A stretch of 64,000 nucleotides of DNA from Aplectana chamaeleonis (Eukaryota; Nematoda; Chromadorea; Rhabditida; Cosmocercidae), in assembly GCA_029168955.1 (NCBI GenBank), contig JAPDOI010000009.1, positions 1,984,001 through 2,048,000 of the forward strand, read 5' to 3'. Below, piece after piece: positions 52,886-63,612 of this stretch; within the stretch, counting starts at the first letter, position 1; every line of letters begins with the position of its first letter. The notes under the pieces are model-generated. The model had not been told where the DNA came from. It did not search any database and was given only the letters and a program-made list of their open reading frames with translations. Position numbers and translations under genes: made by a program.

Positions 52886-54745
52886 CAGGGCTGTGCGAAA
52901 ATCTTTTTCAAGATTTTCGGAAACGGAAACGGAAGAAAAATGGTCAAAAATCGCCGGAAACGGAAACGGAAGAGACCGAGGAAATTTGGGGTTTGTTTCT
53001 TTTTTTTTCGCTGCTGCCCCCAGCTCTCAATCAATAACCAATGACTTCAGTTAACAAACTAATAATTATTCAAAATAAAGTCACTACGAGGCATTCAACC
53101 ATTTCGAAGTCTCTCTTCCGAAAATACCAAAAAGGAATCTCTAAAAATACTCATTATATGTTGCCGCCGTTCAAATAGTGTAAATGGGGAAATTCCCTTA
53201 TGATCTGCCTCAAACGAGCCTCTCCGTGGTCACCTCAACCTGTCTCCGCCGAGACTCCTTTCTGTATGCGCAAAAAAAGTTTCTCAATTTGTGTTGGTGT
53301 CGTGGCGGTAAACAAGCGAAGAAGTCGAATCTAGAAGAGAAGCTTTACGAAATCACTGAATCTGACAAGGAAACCACAATATGTCATAGTGACCATTCCA
53401 AATGAAATGTACTTTCCTGGAACCATTTTTGGACGAAAAGTCCGTATATGCCCATCGCAGCTGCCTAGACCCACTCTGAAAAAAAATTATGAGCGTTTTT
53501 CTGTGATTTTCGTACCTATTGTACCCTCCAAAAAGCGCATTATTTTTACGCAAATCCGGAAACGGACCTCATAATCGTGCTCAGCGCCCAAAACTACCCC
53601 ACTAAGCGAAGTTTGGGTGAAGGAACACTTTCCAAACTTTGCGCAGACTAACAGCGTTTGGACTTGTACGGATTTTCGGTTGGGCGTTCATTTATACCAA
53701 TCAGAGGGCTCTCAAAGCGTTTTAGAAAAATATTCCAGATTTGACTTGAAATTCGCTCTGGAGGGTTATTTGGGTGCTGATCACGAATCTGAGGTTCATT
53801 TATCGATTTTGGGAAGTTTTCGACTGTATTCGTTCACAGATTCCTATCGGGGAAGAATTTGATGGCAAATCGCGACTTTTGACGATTTCCGGAGTGCTAC
53901 TGTAGATTATGCTCAAATAATTTCTCTGGAGGTTATTTGGAGTGCTGAACACGAATCTGACGTCAGTTTATCGATTTTTGACAGCTTACGGTAGATTACG
54001 GTGGGTATACGGTAGTTTGGTCGAAGTCTCAGATTTGTCTCAAAGTTTCTATGTGGGGGTTATTTGGGGTTCTAAATACGAATTCGATGTCCATTTGTCG
54101 ATTATTGGAATATTGAGGTAGGTTTTGCCCTCTAAATGGCATGTTACCTACAGTAAACCTCAAAACTTTTAGAAGCGAACCCCAGATTCGTGTTCAGCAC
54201 CCCAGATTACCTCTACGTACATGTTTTTAGCAAAATCCGGAGAACAATTTAAAAACACCCTAAAAATTTCATGGGGGGTACCCTTACCTTGCCGCGAGGC
54301 TTTAATAAACGCTCATAAGTTTTTTCAGAGTGGGTCTAGGCAGCTGCGATAGGCATATTCGGACTTTCCGTCCAAAAATGGTTCTAGAAAAGTATATTTC
54401 ATTCGGAATGGTCACTATGACTTATTGTGGTTCCCTTGTGAGAGAAAAAGCTGTATGTTTAATAAAATAATCCTCGAAAGGCGTTTAGATTCCTGCCACG
54501 CCCATTTCGTGTTACCATTTTATAGGATTCAAATCTCAGACCCCCAAACTTCGGGAATGATCTCAGCCAAGCGGAGATATTTGCTTGGGTTCAAGAGGTC
54601 GGATGTGATTTTCAGCGTCTCATGAAACCTTCAAAAATCCTTGCCTAGACCCGCTATCATAGATCGCATTGCACTAATTTATTCCGTTTCCGGGCCCAAA
54701 AACTCGGAAACGGAATCGGAAACGGAACAGTTCCGCACAGCCCTG
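52886..54745. mobile_element. hAT-like element with 8-bp duplication
   Basis: Ends CAGGGCTGTGCG and CGCACAGCCCTG, flanked by GTCTAATA on both sides (52878-85, 54746-53). GGAAACGGAAACGGAAG repeats lie next to the ends. The 8-bp duplication and CAGGG terminus are hAT hallmarks. Over half its length is the nested element D4; no transposase. Confidence 0.85.
53366..54438. mobile_element. Tc4/Tc5-like element D4 nested in hAT element
   Basis: 1073 bp. CAAGGAAACCACAATATGTC ... TGTGGTTCCCTTG, TGA duplication (53363-65, 54439-41), target CTGAG. Arms and interior collinear with D3. Confidence 0.85.
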
Positions 54746-54753
54746 GTCTAATA

Positions 54754-55317
54754 GCAGTGCTAGCTCTACTCATATGACTTCACAATGCTATATCAATGTT
54801 GAATGTTGCTTCCCTTCGTTACAGCGACACGAAAAAAATTAGCACGGCACGCGACGATTTACAACCATAGCAAAAAAAATTAGCAGGTAACCGTGATATC
54901 CGACCGCGGTTAGACATGATGGGCGAAAAAAAAAGGAAAACCTTTATGCCAATACTGCTGCGTCTCAGAAATTCTCGACATTCTCAATAAATATTATGAA
55001 AGACCAAAAAGAACGAGCAGCCAGAGATCCTTCCGTCGGGACTGACGACATGTGTGGCAGTGTGTACAGAGTGCGACGCAAGGTTTCTGGGAAGGTTTCA
55101 GGGCTTGCGACGCAGAACGTACTCAGTTGCTCTTGCTCTACAGCAAATTAGATTTTCAAAAAGCAACAATATTAGAACTCCAAACAGCTTTTGAACACGA
55201 TTGGGTTCCTTATCTAGTGCTACAGAGTTTTAATTAATGCAGTGAAGTCGGATTTCTGTCGGATGATTCAATATATGCTGAGTATGTCGTCATGAGGATG
55301 TCAAGGAGTAGAAAATG
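54754..55317. other. Intergenic DNA, no supported feature
   Basis: AT-rich. A 61-codon frame at 55052-55237 has no recognised motif. Confidence 0.3.
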
Positions 55318-55545
55318 TTGGGAATGTAAGTAGGGGTCGCCGTATAAAGGGCTCTGCAAAGTTGCGCCGCGGCGAGACCCGATGCGGCATGGCAATGTTG
55401 GAGAATGGGGGACGCCACGCAGCGGGTGAGGGCGGCGACGTGACGCGCGAGAGCGGCAAGGGGATGACCTCGCACAGTGCTTCCGCCGCCGCGAGAGCAG
55501 CGACTTCCGGAGCGACGTCGCCAGCAAGCGGCGGCAGGTACTTTT
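55318..55545. repeat. GC-rich repeat related to TATAAAGGG MITEs
   Basis: AGGGGTCGCCGTATAAAGGG at the left and GCCGCCGCGAGAGCAGCGAC inside recall the GC-rich MITEs at 29428 and 56226. The right border is unclear. Frames on both strands are GC artefacts. Confidence 0.4.
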
Positions 55546-55914
55546 TTTATTTCAAGCTCCAATTTAGGGAAATAGAGTGGGTAATATTTGAAAGCGTACA
55601 TTTTTTGAATTGATCCCTGCTTTGGTTGTTTTGAAATCCAGATTCATTTTTTCTTCTTTTTTTGCTCAAACGTAGCCTAGTGGTGATATCTATATGCAAA
55701 TACCCGTAAATACTCTTCAATTTTTGTTGTTTAAAATCTCCCTGTTGAGGCATATTCACCTTAGCGAACGTGAATGACGGTTTCTTTTCACTACTTCTTA
55801 TTCATATTATTTTTTAGAGATTACTCATATAAATTTCTGGACTCCCACAGCATAGCGAAATAATAAAAGCCGTTGAAAAAATGTGTCGTTGGATGAATTA
55901 GTGCGTACGCAATG

Positions 55915-56055
55915 GTAGAATAGAGGCGCCGACGGCAAACTCGCTGCAACTCTGCGAGGCCCTTGTGTCCAACGCGGCGTGATGTTTCGACTCCGCCCCA
56001 AAACTCTCGCTCGGCGACGCGCCGCCGGTCGCTGCAACTCTGAAGAGTCCTTAAC
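55915..56055. mobile_element. GC-rich palindrome (GCTGCAACTCTG)
   Basis: Contains CTCGCTGCAACTCTGCGAGG and GTCGCTGCAACTCTGAAGAG with GGCGCCGACGGC / GCGCCGCCGG arms. Relative at 56367-56640. Confidence 0.45.
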
Positions 56056-56225
56056 AAAAGAGTAAAAAAATAATGCGTGAAAGATACGTTCGGTGCATGC
56101 GCGCGTAGGTCAAACTATTGATCATTTTTTATATTCGACGAGACGCTGGAATGAGGCGCGAGCAATCTCATGCACCACGGCCAACCCGCCCCACACCTCG
56201 CAATCTTTAGAAGGATCGGTTCTTC

Positions 56226-56366
56226 AAGGGGAAGAATAGACTCCCGCCGCTGAAAGACGCGGCAGCATGCAATGGAGGGGAATCGATCGTGCGGCGCCCC
56301 ATGATCGATACTCCTCAATTGCATGCTGTCGCGCCTTTCAGCGGCGGTAGTCTATTCAACCCCTAT
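56226..56366. mobile_element. GC-rich palindromic MITE, sister of 7838-7978
   Basis: AGGGG..GAATAGACTCCCGCCGCTGAA mirrors TTCAGCGGCGGTAGTCTATTC..CCCCT. The centre GATCGTGCGGCGCCCCATGATC is the same as in 7838-7978. Confidence 0.75.
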
Positions 56367-56645
56367 AGGGGTCTGCAGAGTTGCAGAGACCGGCGAGTGG
56401 TCGCGGAGCGTCAGCCTTGACGCGGCGACAAAAATGTTTCAAAACAATATCGTCGCGGCGTCGGTTGCCGCTCACTGACAGTGACGTAGGGCCGTCGCGA
56501 CAAAATACACTCTGCGGTGCCCCCTTGTCGCCTTTCAAGCCGCGTCTGTCGCCATAGTCGCCGAATGCAATCGATATAACATCACCCAGTGCTGTTCGTC
56601 GCTGCGAGCAACGCTGGTCGGTGCAACTCTGCACACCCCTTATGC
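56367..56645. mobile_element. GC-rich palindrome adjoining the previous MITE
   Basis: GGGGTCTGCAGAGTTGCAGAGACC mirrors GGTCGGTGCAACTCTGCACACCCC. The arms hold GTCGCGACAAAA-type text. The minus-strand 138-codon frame lies over this repeat. Confidence 0.6.
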
Positions 56646-56887
56646 CGGCACCGCTTCCACTTGTTGGTAGTCCTGCTCTGCTGCTGTCATATACACTGAT
56701 CATGTCAGTATCGATTATAGTTTGTTTGTTTTTCGACCAAAAGGTCAAATTTTTATTGTTGTCTCCGTTCACAAATTTTTTATTTCTCCCGAAAAGCTGT
56801 TTTGAAACGTGGGTTCATCCCTTCTTCATCTTCGCTGGATTTGTGTGTATTAGGGTCAAAACGTAAAAACATCCAATCCCGCCAAAC

Positions 56888-57196
56888 CTTAGGCTCCGCC
56901 CATAGCAGACGTCCTAGCGTCAAATGACCATAAAGTGCCGCTGGGGGTTCGCATCATCAGCATTCGTTATTGAGCTGACTCCCCAACGACCACTGCAGCC
57001 GGCCAGTCGCTGACGGTGGAGGCATAGTGACCGTAAGGCTGTCACTAATACTATCGATACCATCGTTAACCACGTGCCGTCCTCGGACACGTTGAATGCG
57101 CCAGCCGTCGAGCGTCATGCGCCAGCGTTTGAGCGCTGGCGCATGATGCTTTGACGCTTTGCTGCTGGTCGTCTGCTATGGACGGAGCCTTACAGG
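56888..57196. mobile_element. Palindromic MITE with perfect inner hairpin
   Basis: CTTAGGCTCCGCCCATAGCAGACG mirrors CGTCTGCTATGGACGGAGCCTTA. Inside, ATGCGCCAGCG/CGCTGGCGCAT forms an 11-bp stem at 57116-57143. Confidence 0.6.
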
Positions 57197-57379
57197 AGGC
57201 ATTAGGCTGATTTTTTGTAACCCTCTCGAGAGCTGCACGTATAGGCCTGCCGCGAAATTTCGTCCAGTGAATATACGGGACCGCGTAGGTAGATCGACGT
57301 TTGCGATCGAAACCCAGCTGGCCGATGGGGTTGCGCACACCGCATGCCCGCCATAAATGGTCGCGCCTCGTCAATTAGC

Positions 57380-58616
57380 TAGCCTATGTCTGGCTGAAAG
57401 CCCTTAAATGTGATCAGTTGTGATAAGATCCAATAGCTTTAGCGACATAGTATTTGTAGCAGACAAGATTCACCCATACGAAGTAACTTTGACGCAGCCA
57501 AAATTCGTCCGAAAGAGACTGTCCGCCCACGCAGTCGGAGTGCATGTCGAACGGCCGTGACGAAAGCATTTTTTGAGCTTGGAAATGGATTAGCAAGATG
57601 GATAACAGAAAATGATGCGTAATAATCCAATCAGCTGATTGCAGCCATGGAAAAGCTCATCTGAAATAATGAACTTGCGACGGCTGCTTCACATGCACGC
57701 CAACACCGTGGGCGGAAGGTCTCTTTTGGGCAGACTTCAGGTACAAAGGCACCCAAGTCTCCGAAAAAAACTATAGTTTTTGACACCACACTTCCTCAAT
57801 TCTCCTCATCTACCACTACATATGTAGTCTGTACTGCTGTACACAACACCACAACACAGCGTGGATCGTCGTATGAACTTCTGCCCAGTTCCTGACGATT
57901 CCCAATTCGATCACGGAATAGTTTCAACAGAAGTTTCTTAGCACACTTGAAAAGATGCTACTTCCTACTCCTCTAACCTTACTCTCCTCCTTCGAAACAT
58001 AATCTGAGCTGCAGTCACAAATCCGTTGGTTCAATAAGCTTCATGCGCCCGGGATGGCCACATCTGGATCAGGACGGACCAGGCGGGCTCACTAGTGCCA
58101 CATCAAAAAAGGGTAGGGGAGGAGTGGGGCCTAGTGGAGGAGCTTTCGCATATTCTCCATTTTTCAGAACCTTCTTAGGAGCAGAGGTCATTAGCGAAAT
58201 ATGTGATACAAAAGTGGAAACAATATGTCTATATCCACTTCACAAGACTGGGAACCCGGTCGCGAAACATACAGTTTAAGCAGTATTAAATTGCACACTC
58301 GACAGCTCCTATTCAAGGGAACTGTTACAGTTTTACCACGAATGCAGAGATGATTTACCAGGAACCCATAAAAAAGTGATCACTAAGTCACTTTTTTGGT
58401 TTTTTTCTTCTTTCTGTCACTATTTCAATCAGGCCTAGTGCAGTACTTACGGAGAAAATGTGCAGTCGACGCGACTGTTCGTCGGTTCGACGTGTTCTAC
58501 CCCAGTCTGTGTCTCTAAAAATCTATGCCTAGGGCGCCTACTCTATACGTCTTCTGCAGTCTGCGTCTGTGTTTATATCTTGTGTATTACAGCAGATCGT
58601 CGAACGATCCAAGCTA
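57380..58616. other. Repeat-derived and unassigned DNA
   Basis: 57510-57740 shares GACTGTCCGCCCACGCAGTC-type text with the collagen intron at 41680-41900. A 78-codon Gly-rich frame at 58043 has no regular Gly-X-Y pattern and is not called. Confidence 0.35.
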
Positions 58617-58831
58617 TAGTTGTACACGAACGAAATTTTCAAATAATTTTTCGTGATGTTTTTCGTTCGTTCTCGTTCGTTCGAAATTTCGTCGAACGAA
58701 ATTTTTTCAAATTTAGTTCGTTCGAAATTTTTTTTCGAACGAGAATTCTTCGATTTTCGTTCGTTCGAAATCCGATTTTTCGAAATTTTTCCGAAATTCG
58801 TTCGTTCGGAATTTTTTACTCAACATTGTAC
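58617..58831. mobile_element. Family F MITE, truncated copy 4
   Basis: TAGTTGTACACGAACGAAAT start and TTCGTTCG units as in copies 1-3. The right terminus is missing. Confidence 0.65.
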
Positions 58832-60180
58832 TGAGTTCTATTCAAATGATATTGTATCTATGCTTATGATGTATGAACGAATACAGATTTCTTAATTTGT
58901 GTTTTCGTTTATTATGTATGTGTTTATGCGGTCATGTTTGCCTCTCACATGTATTTTTTGGGTTAGTAGTCAAATTTGTAGCATGCCGCATTCCCCATTT
59001 TACAACTTCTTTTTTGACATAGTTGTTACGAAGAAGGACCTCAAACGACATCGATAAAGCATGTCAGGTGAGCTCGCCAGGATGATAACGGCTCAACGAC
59101 CAACTGCATAAAAAGCTATTCTCATTTCGATTCACAGAGAGTTCACACCTTCCCGGGACCTTTTGTGGTAAACTGCTGTAAAAATCATGAGCCACCCGTT
59201 TACGCCCTAATTCAAATCATAAGGTTGGTCTATGGTATTAGCGAACCGCACACTGATCTCTGATACGGAACCCGTGTTGCGACCAGCGATTGTTGTTTAT
59301 TCACTCATTCCTCCACATTACACTTGCCCTCCGACAATTTGCAGAATAATAGAAACATGATTGTGATCTTCCGTCTGGGGTTCATCAGGTGATATTCCGC
59401 TTGCAGAAATGCAGGAAACACCCTCGTCAAAAATGAGAAGTTGTAATATTACACTACCAGCCTTAGCAGATCTAGAGGAGGAAATGACGATGTGTTTGTT
59501 AACATATTTGTCATCATCTTGGCCGAGTTATACCGCTAAATTTGAAACTTGATGATATTCAAATTTTGGAACGGAATCGGTTTTTCTGTCCCCGCTTTCT
59601 GGTTAAAACCACTCAATCTTAGACCAGCCCCCGCTGCAAAACTATTTGAAACAACACTAACGTTTCATCACTGTGAGGTCACCACATAAGACCGTACTCA
59701 GACATCGTTATGAGCACACACGCACCTGCACTCCTGCCGACTTGTTTCCTTTGTTGAACTGTTGTCCATGACAAATTCCCTATTTTTAGCGATTCGGCAG
59801 TACACATAGTAAAGATAAGCGAAATCTGGATTGGAATGCAATTTATTAGCCATTTCTCGCACTTTCAAAATCAAACATATTTACCATTTCTTGCACATTC
59901 ATGCCCGATTCTATTGCCACTTCTTGTACTTTCATACCCAAATATAGGTGCCCACCTTCGAAAGGATACAGTGACTTGCGAAGGAAGCCATTTCAGCGTA
60001 GTCGCCCATTGCCGGTAGTAGTAAAAACTGAGTGGCTCGTTTCAGAACCCAATTCTAAAAAAGCTCAAGGACGAGAATCGTAGGGTTGATGTTGTGCCAT
60101 GGTTTCTACCCTAACCTACCAGAGTCGTTCGAAAACCAAAAGCAGGCCACGATTCCGTGATTCACGCCTCGATTCACCTA
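58832..60180. other. Intergenic DNA, nothing recognised
   Basis: No gene, RNA or repeat border seen. Short CAATTTATTAGCCATTTCT..CACTTTCA phrases repeat weakly at 59840-59940. Confidence 0.3.
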
Positions 60181-60459
60181 CTGTGCTTATCTGGGCCAAA
60201 TTCCGGTCCGCAATCGCGTCTCGACACGCTTTGCGGCCGCACGCGCTCGAGTCACTCGGGTTTCCAGCTCCAAAGCCGACTCGATGTGGCTTTTTTATAC
60301 AGCTTTCTCCACTTTTTCTTAGTTTCCAGTTTTCAAAACCCACCTAGACTCAGCAGATCGGCGGCTGCGACGCTGGAAGCCCTTCTGACTCGGGAGCGTG
60401 CGGCCGCAAAGCGTGTCGAGACGCAATTGCGGACCGGAATTTGGCCCAGATAAGCACAG
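60181..60459. mobile_element. TA-flanked MITE family P, copy 3
   Basis: 279 bp between TA dinucleotides. CTGTGCTTATCTGGGCC ... GGCCCAGATAAGCACAG. The same base change is present in both arms compared with copies 1 and 2. Confidence 0.85.
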
Positions 60460-60683
60460 TATCTCGGCCAAGTTTGGGTGGAAGAAAAAAATTTTGGCCC
60501 CAGAACGGTCAAAAATTAGAACAGGACGTACCTTAACTAGGGACTGTTTTGCCCGCACCGCAACGATTTGGAAAACCATGTGAAGACTCCTGCATGCCTC
60601 CGAGGATCATGGTTTTATAAAAACCCTGAACAAGGGTAAGGTAAGCCCAAGTTAGGACTGCGATGTTACAAGGATAGGGGCTC

Positions 60684-61123
60684 TTCACACACTGAGGGAG
60701 GAGTTGTCTCGTTTTTGTAGTTTGAAACGTCACGTTACTCTATTCAAACATGGTGGTTCCGAGTGGAATTAGAGCCGCAAGAGCTCAGAACCTGGTACCG
60801 GGCGACCAATCGCTGCTCGTCCGGGTCGCCCGAAATGGTGAATCGGGTCGCGAGAAATTCTGTACATTGTACATTAATCGTCCGTAGCGTACATTCACAC
60901 GCAAATGCGCTGCACCGGGAAGGCAATTTTCGTCATCCGTGTGGCTGGCAACAATCGAAGGGTTAGCGGGTCGCCCGCAAGGGTTAGGGGTTCATCCGAA
61001 ACGGGATCTGGCCCCGAATTTAAGTGTCCGGGTGGCCCGAAATGCAGTTTTTTTGCGCCGAGAAGGCCGGAACGAAGTTCTGTGAGGCGAAACAACTCCT
61101 CCCTCGTTGTGTAGAGAGCCCCC
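60684..61123. mobile_element. Palindromic MITE (GGGAGGAGTTG)
   Basis: GGGGCTCTTCACACACTGAGGGAGGAGTTG mirrors CAACTCCTCCCTCGTTGTGTAGAGAGCCCC with small differences. The middle has GGGTCGCCCG motifs. Confidence 0.65.
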
Positions 61124-61677
61124 ATTTCGATGTTAGAGTTCCAAGATGCAGCAACGCATTCCGACGCTAATCAAAGTGTACGGTAGAGCAAGATACTCGG
61201 TACTTGAATCCGTTTCGTCTTAGGTAGAAGCGCTGTGGCCGCAGGGTGCTCGCGATTATGGCTGACAAGGGAAGTTATGCATTTAAGTCATATTAATCAT
61301 TCCTAATGAAATGTATTTCCCTAGAACCATTTTCGGACGTAGAGTCCGATTATGCCTATCGCAGCTAAAAGTCACCCTGAGAAAAGTTATAGGTGTTTTT
61401 TTCTCTGATTTTCTTGCCTATTGCAACCTCCAAGAAGCGCATTAATTTTACGAAAATCCTGAAACGGACCTCATAATCGTGTTGAGCACCCAAAACAACT
61501 CCCTGGGCAAAGTTTGGGTGTAAGTACATTTTCCGAACTTTCTGCAGACTGATAGCGTTCTGGACTTGTACGGATTTCCGCTTCAGCAATCAACTTTATC
61601 AATTACGGGGTACAGGAAGCGTTGGAGAAAAATATTCCAGATTTGACTTGAAATTCCCCCAGAGGGGTAGTTTTCGG

Positions 61678-62374
61678 AAAAATCAAAACAAGTTTCTTGT
61701 AATATAAATGTAACTTACTTGAATGTCTCAGGTAACTTACATTTATAATACATATAATACATTTATTGCATGTAAAATAATTTTATATTACATGTAAGCT
61801 ACACTTATGCTACATGTAACTTACATTTAAATTTTCCCTGTGAGTGGTCATCACGTGACGCAGACGACACGCCACGCAGAGAGCGCGTCCCAGACCACAC
61901 ACCACGCAAAACCGCTGCGCAGGGTCTTCCCTGCTGGTGTGGGGTCAAATACCTCAAACTTGGGTAATTGAACCAACGGCAACGTCAGTCGTAAGCCTGA
62001 CCCCGCGAGTGCGTCGTACGCCCCCCTTGAAAATATCTTCTCGGCTGAAATAAGTTCCTTGCGACTTATACTGTGCCATTTAAGTTACATGTATCATATC
62101 GGAGACGCACAGCACGCAGTATCCTCTCAGAAATTTGAAACAAGTTGCTTGTAACATATCTAAGCTGATGTAAGTTACTAGCGACTTATCTCAAGTCAAC
62201 CAAGTAACATGCAACATATCGAACGAAAACCGCGTGAAATGCTCCTCCGATAAGTTACATGCAAGTTAAATGGCACAACAAAAGTCGCAAGTAACTTACA
62301 TCGGCTTAGATATGTTACAAGAAACTTGTTTTGGGGCTTTTATGTTACAAGTATCTTGTTTTCATTTTTCTGAG
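61678..62374. mobile_element. Family B palindrome nested in D5
   Basis: Left GAAAAATCAAAACAAG, right ATTTTTCTGAG. Same GTTAC units as 13759-15069. It splits D-family text that is continuous in D4 near 53765. Confidence 0.75.
61875..61974 (-). ncRNA. SL1-like spliced-leader locus S8
   Basis: Minus strand 61974-61953 matches SL1 at 21 of 22 bases, followed by GT. Downstream GCAGGGAAGACCCTGC hairpin and CACACCACAC-type pairing text as in S4 and S5. Confidence 0.45.
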
Positions 62375-63048
62375 TTTGGGTTGCTGATCACGAATCTGAG
62401 GTTTATTTCTCGTTTTTCTAAAGTTTTCGACTAAATTTGTACAAAGCTTCCCACCGGCAGAAAAATTTGACGGCAAAATCGACTTTTGACGATTTCCGGA
62501 ATGTGACGACAGTTGTGGCTCAAATCGTACTTTTGAAGGTTATTTGGAGTGCTCAACACGAGTCTGATGTCAACTTATCGATTTTTGACAGCTCACGGCA
62601 GATTACAGTTGGTATACGGTAGTTAAGTCAAAATCTCAGATTTGTATCAAAGTTTCTATGTGGGGGTTTTTTGGGGTGCTGAATGCGAATTGGATGTCCA
62701 TTTGCCGATTATTGTAATATTGAGGTAGGTTTTGTCTCCTAAATGGCATGTTACCTATCGTAACCTACAGTAAACCTAAAAAAGTCGACAAGGGAGCCCC
62801 ATATTCGTGTTCAGCACCTCAGATTTCCCCCACATACATGTTTTTAGCATAACCCGGAAAAAAAATTGAAAACGCCCTGAAAATTTTATGGCTTGACGGC
62901 CGCAAAGCCTTGAAAGCGTTCATAACTTCTTTCAGAGTGAGTCTAGGCAGCTGTGATGGGCATATTCGGACCCTACGTCTGAAAATGCTCCTAGAAAAGT
63001 GCATTTCATTTGGAATGGTTGGTATGACTTGTAGTAGTTCCCTTGTGA

Positions 63049-63479
63049 GTCTCATTTCAGGGTGAGGGAGGTATTACTTTTTTCAGATTTTTTCTTTCTG
63101 TAATGATGGGTCCAACATCATTTACCTACGGCAATTACCGCTTCAAAGCTAGAATCATCTAAAACTACGTTTCGAAGTTACTCTCCAGTTTCATCACTAT
63201 TAGCAAGGGAAAACTCATAGGGTTTTCCGTCTTACTCACTTCGGACTAGAATGATTGCCCTTGTCAGTAAAGCGTAAGACAGCAATCAACGTCAATAGCT
63301 CATATTTTACAAAAGTCGCCGCGTCTAACTAGTTATGCAGGGCTGTTATCAATACACCACCTTTGAAGGCCACCCCTACGGAAGTGCCAGACGCATACCT
63401 GGAAAATAATCACGACAACGGAAGTGGAACAAAATTCAATTCTAAATAGAGCTGTGGCGTCACACTAATTACGCTAAGA
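63049..63479. other. Intergenic DNA, nothing recognised
   Basis: No coding or repeat signal. Confidence 0.3.
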
Positions 63480-63612
63480 GCTCAGTTATACCTCGGCTTT
63501 TCGCTGCTGGTGGCTTCCATCGAAGGCCTTCTTTTTGTCAATATCGAAATCTGACCACTTGCTGACGCGTCGCGATTGCCTGCGGCAGCGAAACGCGAAA
63601 GTATAACTACTA
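63480..63612. mobile_element. Small GC-rich MITE
   Basis: CAGTTATACCTCGGCTTTTCGCTGC mirrors GCAGCGAAACGCGAAAGTATAACT. Same style as the other GC-rich MITEs whose ends include TATAC. Confidence 0.5.

Larger units (their letters stand above)
61266..63045. mobile_element. Tc4/Tc5-like element D5
   Basis: CAAGGGAAGTTATGC ... GTAGTTCCCTTG with TGA duplication (61263-65, 63046-48), CTGAG target. Interrupted by a family B element at 61678-62374. Without it the element is about 1.08 kb, like D3 and D4. Confidence 0.82.

Noticed and set aside
58043..58279. Gly-rich 78-codon frame that at first looked collagen-like
   Set aside because: No Gly-X-Y periodicity and no splice signals.
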